From Endozoicomonas sp. ISHI1 (GTDB taxonomy: Bacteria > Pseudomonadota > Gammaproteobacteria > Pseudomonadales > Endozoicomonadaceae): 37,477 bases of DNA. Both the position numbers and the translations under genes were made by a program. Positions 34,682-37,477 of the stretch are shown here, piece by piece (position 1 is the stretch's first letter; each line of letters starts with the position of its first letter). The notes under the pieces were generated by a model. It saw only the letters and a program-made list of their open reading frames with translations. It had not been told where the DNA came from and searched no databases. The DNA lies in contig NZ_JAGRPU010000050.1 of the NCBI RefSeq assembly GCF_024606225.1, positions 1-37,477 of the forward strand, given 5' to 3'.

Positions 34682-35917
34682 ATGGAAAAAGAAAGTAAAA
34701 AACAAGGCTCAATTTTCGAGGGCTTCTCAAAGCGCCTCAACATGAATGAAGCCATTGAAATGACCAAACAGTCACTGCAAGCCTACGGCGAGACCCACCA
34801 GCATTGGGGGATTGCCTGGAGCGGTGGCAAAGACAGCTCAGCCACTCTCACGCTGATTATCTGGATGATTGAAACCGGCATGATCCAAGGCCCCAAAAAG
34901 CTGACCGTGTTCTATGCCGACACCCGCATGGAGTTACCACCACTTTCCATTGCTGCTTACCAGATCATTGAGGATCTGAAAGAAAGAGGCATCGAGGTCA
35001 ATATCGTCATGGCTCCCATGGATAAGCGCTTCATGGTTTACATGTTGGGCCGTGGTGTTCCTCCACCCAATAACAACACCCTGCGTTGGTGTACCCGGCA
35101 AATCAAAATAGACCCGATGCAAGACGCACTGGCGCAATCACTGTCCACCAGCGACTACGACGGAAACATTCTAATGATCACGGGCGTACGTCAGGGAGAA
35201 AGCGCCATTCGTGACCAGCGAATTATCATGAGCTGCGGCAAAGATGGTGCTGAATGTGGTCAGGGCTGGTACCAGGAAGTATTACCCAACGCCAAAGGCA
35301 TCAGAGGGAGGGTGGCCACGCTTGCCCCTCTCCTGCACTGGCGTGTCTGTCACATCTGGGCATGGTTAAAGAACTGGGCGCCGCAGGTACAGTTTGGAGA
35401 CTGGCCAACAGCCGCTATTGCTGACGCTTATGGTGGTGATGAAGCTGAAGAGCTCAGCGCGCGCACAGGTTGTGTAGGATGCCCTCTTGCACAGGAAGAC
35501 AAAGCGCTGGATACGATACTCGCTATGGAGCAATGGAACTACCTGACTCCATTGAAGCGCCTGCGATCAATTTATCGGGAACTCAGAGAACCACATAACC
35601 GACTACGCAAGCCCGGCACCGACCGAAACAAAGACGGATCACTGGAAACCAACCCACAACGCATGGGACCACTGACACTGGAAGCCAGACAGTGGGCACT
35701 GAAAGAAATACTGAACATTCAAGAAGAGGTGAATGAAGAAGCCCTTTTTCAGAACCGCCGTTCTATCAGCATAATCAACGAACAGGAGGAGGTGAGGATC
35801 AGGGATCTGATAGAGGCAAAGACATGGCCAAACAAGTGGCGGGGTGATGAGCCAAGGGCTGATGAGGCTATGGATTTGATAATGGCTGAAGGGATTGTTC
35901 AGCCGTTATTGGTGTGA
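34682..35917 (+). CDS. PP-loop ATPase of the PAPS reductase/DndC family (orphan)
   Basis: Encodes 411 residues. The PP-loop IAWSGGKDSSATL (44-56) binds ATP. The motif NNTLRWCTRQIKIDPM (131-146), GVRQGESAIRDQR (168-180) and GCVGCPLA (263-270) are those of DndC/SspD-type sulphur-transfer enzymes rather than true PAPS reductases. Cys 137, 185, 192, 264 and 267 could hold an iron-sulphur cluster. DndC adds sulphur to the DNA backbone with DndA, B, D and E, none of which is present, so this copy may use host IscS or modify tRNA or another target. GAGGGGG lies 11 bases before the ATG. It is followed by the excisionase after 20 bases. Confidence 0.82.
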   Translation: MEKESKKQGSIFEGFSKRLNMNEAIEMTKQSLQAYGETHQHWGIAWSGGKDSSATLTLIIWMIETGMIQGPKKLTVFYADTRMELPPLSIAAYQIIEDLKERGIEVNIVMAPMDKRFMVYMLGRGVPPPNNNTLRWCTRQIKIDPMQDALAQSLSTSDYDGNILMITGVRQGESAIRDQRIIMSCGKDGAECGQGWYQEVLPNAKGIRGRVATLAPLLHWRVCHIWAWLKNWAPQVQFGDWPTAAIADAYGGDEAEELSARTGCVGCPLAQEDKALDTILAMEQWNYLTPLKRLRSIYRELREPHNRLRKPGTDRNKDGSLETNPQRMGPLTLEARQWALKEILNIQEEVNEEALFQNRRSISIINEQEEVRIRDLIEAKTWPNKWRGDEPRADEAMDLIMAEGIVQPLLV

Positions 35918-35937
35918 AGCATTTAGGAAAAACAGCA

Positions 35938-36186
35938 ATGAACAAAGAAACTTTAAAATCAAATGTCATTACTCAGGCAACGGTCAATGTACCCAAAATG
36001 CTTGAAGTAGCAGAATTCAAGCAAATTCGATATCCGGGTAAGAGACCCTGTCTCAACACACTCAAAAAATGGATAAGAGAAGGTATTCTACAAGGTGAAA
36101 TCAGGGGTGGTATGTATTTCGTCGACTTGTCAGCAGAGCTGATGAGTACTGGCGACGATCTACTGAATGAAATGCTGGGACTTTGA
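35938..36186 (+). CDS. xis: Excisionase-like protein
   Basis: Encodes 82 residues from MNKETLKSNVITQATVNVPKMLEVAEF. A GTG 24 bases upstream is in frame and overlaps the previous stop; AGGA 10 bases before the ATG supports the shorter form. VPKMLEVAEFKQIRYPGKRPCLNTLKKWIREGILQGEIRGGMYFVDLS is a winged-helix Xis/MerR-like domain ('T..KWI..G.I.G....G..Y.VD'). It should bend attachment-site DNA and direct the integrase to excise. It is directly upstream of int, as usual. Confidence 0.82.
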   Translation: MNKETLKSNVITQATVNVPKMLEVAEFKQIRYPGKRPCLNTLKKWIREGILQGEIRGGMYFVDLSAELMSTGDDLLNEMLGL

Positions 36187-36200
36187 GTAGAGGTTGTGTC

Positions 36201-37337
36201 GTGGGCAGGAAGAGAAAAAAGAACAACCAGGGACTTGAACCAAACCTGTATTCGGATGGAGATGCTTTCGTTTATCGCAATCCTGTGACAGGTAAAAGGA
36301 CACGCATTAAACGATCTCGAAGTGAAGCGAATAGTCTGGCTCGCAAAGCCAATACAAGGCTGGTGAATAGTTCTGATAACACTCTCTTTCTTAACATGAT
36401 CAGTTCTGACTCGATTCTGTTGAAAAAAGTCTGCAAGGACTTCTATGAAGATATTATCGAAAAAGGAAAAAACAAAGCTTCAACCAAGCGACAAAAGCGC
36501 TATAAGCTGAAGAAATTCGTGAAAGATCTTGGCGAACAACCCATTGACACCTTCACAGTAAAACAGCTCTCAAGCTATCTTGATGATAACTTTGTTAATG
36601 ACGCATATATAGCTCACCGCGCCATACTCATAGATGTTTTCAAATACGCAAAGGCCAAAGGCTACTACGAAGGGGAAAACCCAGCGGCAGAAACACTGGA
36701 AAAAAGTCGTGACAAGAAAGCCAGAAAGCGGCACACCTGGAAAGGCCTTCAAAAGATTATTCAACATTCAGAACCTTGGTTAAGAAGAGCAATCTTGATT
36801 GCCCTGTATTCTCTGCAAAGAAGGGACGATCTGGTTAATTTGCTGAAAAATCAAATTGACGGTGATTGTATTTTATTGAAGCAAGAAAAATCTGAAGGAG
36901 AACAGTTTGACAAGCCTGTATACCTGAAAATAAAAATGAGTGAAGAATTCAAAAGCGTTGTTCAGGAATGCCTGGGCGAACCCGTGTTAACGCCGTATCT
37001 GATTCACTACAAACCGAAGTCTCGCAGACGTGATCAGATGAACTCAAAACCACACTGGACTTATGTCACACCGGACCATCTAACCAAGTCATTTGCAAAA
37101 GCCCGAAAAGCAGCCAATGCATATCCTCACCTCAAGCGAGAAGAACAGCCGACATTTCACGAGATCAGGGCGCTGGGAGCATGGATTTATGAATTTAGAG
37201 CAGGATTCAGCCACGAATATGTTCAGATGCTGATGGGTCACTCTACTGGAAAAATGACAACAGAATATCAGGAGGGGCACGAAATCAGATACGAGTCTGT
37301 AGAAGCTGGACTGAGCTTGAAAGGTTTGGAAATTTGA
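36201..37337 (+). CDS. int: Tyrosine integrase
   Basis: Encodes 378 residues from GTG (GRKRKKNNQGLEPNLYSDGDAFVYRNPVTGKRTRI), with GAGG 8 bases upstream; an in-frame TTG at 36183 overlaps xis. An arm-binding N-terminal domain (1-60) and a core-binding SAM-like domain (about 65-165) precede the catalytic domain. Catalytic residues are visible: Arg in LYSLQRRDDLVNLL, His and Arg in FHEIRALGAW, His in MGHSTGKMTTEY, and Tyr in the same block. It integrates the phage into tRNA-Val, whose half forms attR 84 bases downstream. Confidence 0.95.
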   Translation: MGRKRKKNNQGLEPNLYSDGDAFVYRNPVTGKRTRIKRSRSEANSLARKANTRLVNSSDNTLFLNMISSDSILLKKVCKDFYEDIIEKGKNKASTKRQKRYKLKKFVKDLGEQPIDTFTVKQLSSYLDDNFVNDAYIAHRAILIDVFKYAKAKGYYEGENPAAETLEKSRDKKARKRHTWKGLQKIIQHSEPWLRRAILIALYSLQRRDDLVNLLKNQIDGDCILLKQEKSEGEQFDKPVYLKIKMSEEFKSVVQECLGEPVLTPYLIHYKPKSRRRDQMNSKPHWTYVTPDHLTKSFAKARKAANAYPHLKREEQPTFHEIRALGAWIYEFRAGFSHEYVQMLMGHSTGKMTTEYQEGHEIRYESVEAGLSLKGLEI

Positions 37338-37340
37338 TCG

Positions 37341-37369
37341 TTTTTTTTCGATTTTTTTACGATTTTTTT
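37341..37369. other. Phased T-tracts (likely bent DNA) next to attR
   Basis: Three T-runs of 7-8 bases begin at 37341, 37352 and 37363, 11 bases apart, i.e. about one helical turn. Such spacing gives static curvature. It lies between the integrase stop and the core repeat, where an architectural bend would help the recombination complex. Confidence 0.55.
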
Positions 37370-37379
37370 ACGACGCAAA

Positions 37380-37408
37380 AAAAGCCCACTGTGAAAAAAT
37401 GGGCTTTT
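37380..37408 (+). terminator. Bidirectional terminator after int
   Basis: AAAAGCCCA, 11-base loop, TGGGCTTTT: a perfect 9-bp stem with A-run before and T-run after, so it works on either strand. It insulates the integrase from the tRNA side. Confidence 0.85.
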
Positions 37409-37421
37409 CTTTAGTGAAATC

Positions 37422-37477
37422 AATCACTTATATGGTAGGCGGTACTGGAGTCGAACCAGCGACCTTTACGATGTCAA
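37422..37477. repeat. attR: attR: right 56-bp attachment repeat
   Basis: Exact copy of 1-56. It ends at the window edge, at the first base of the anticodon loop of the tRNA read on the minus strand. Confidence 0.93.
37433..37477 (-). tRNA. tRNA-Val(GAC), 3' part; 5' part beyond the window
   Basis: Minus strand: TTGACAT anticodon loop (anticodon GAC), CGTAA stem, AGGTC variable region, GCTGG-TTCGACT-CCAGT T-arm, ACCGCCT acceptor strand, A, CCA. The matching 5' half must lie beyond 37477. Integration therefore rebuilds an intact tRNA on the int side. Val is read from the GAC anticodon and its flanks. Confidence 0.82.

Overview
The window is a complete, about 37.5 kb integrated temperate phage (prophage) of the siphovirus type. 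It is delimited by two identical 56-bp direct repeats at the very ends (1-56 and 37422-37477). The repeat is the 3' half of a tRNA gene read on the minus strand, from the anticodon loop (TTGACAT, GAC = Val) through the T-arm to the encoded CCA. The prophage therefore sits in a tRNA-Val gene, and its integrase lies next to the right repeat. The host is most likely a gammaproteobacterium: there is a near-consensus E. coli-type LexA box, an RdgC homologue, HicAB/HigBA/BrnA-type modules and lambda/HK97-like gene order. A marine Endozoicomonas-like host would fit, but this is only an impression.

Layout from left to right. At 57-978 is an accessory end with a LexA-box-controlled 67-aa gene and a small secreted protein. 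At 979-11808 (minus strand) is the tail module: two small fibre-type proteins, a J-like tail tip protein, an NlpC/P60 peptidase, a DUF1833-like protein, a large tail protein, two minor tail proteins, the tape measure, and a tail assembly chaperone pair made by a -1 frameshift on A7. At 11808-19626 (minus) is the HK97-type head module: tail tube, four connector/completion proteins, capsid, protease, portal, a tiny membrane protein, large and small terminase subunits and an HNH nuclease. At 19643-21659 (minus) are small proteins, holin-like membrane proteins and an M15-type endolysin.

At 21777-23708 (minus) is a three-gene cargo unit: a GHKL ATPase with a STAS-like N-terminus, a STAS-like DUF4325-type protein and a two-TM membrane protein. 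At 23813-27594 (minus) is the early operon: Cro-like protein, O-like replication protein carrying internal DNA repeats (candidate origin), Rha/ANT antirepressor, HTH protein, RuvC-like resolvase, zinc-finger protein and a Q-like candidate antiterminator. At 27595-27736 is the divergent operator region, followed by a CI-like repressor (plus) without a self-cleaving protease domain.

At 28292-32656 are accessory genes: a RelE/HigA-type toxin-antitoxin pair, a remnant of a second YoeB-like toxin, a heptad-repeat coiled-coil protein, a LuxR-type HTH protein, small unknown proteins, RdgC, a BrnA-like antitoxin without a visible toxin, and HicAB. At 32712-33850 an Ash/P4-immunity-like structured leader precedes a Bro-N antirepressor. 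At 33845-34613 two single-gene units are bounded by attC-like sites, which looks like an integron-cassette array without an integron integrase. At 34682-37337 are an orphan DndC/PAPS-reductase-like PP-loop enzyme, excisionase and tyrosine integrase, followed by phased T-tracts, a terminator and attR.

How it works together. The Cro-like and CI-like proteins probably compete for two near-identical operators. The repressor has no LexA-like protease, so SOS induction probably runs through an antirepressor; the LexA-controlled 67-aa gene and the Bro and Rha proteins are candidates. The most unusual pieces are the ATPase/STAS/membrane module, the attC-bounded cassettes and the P4-like leader RNA.
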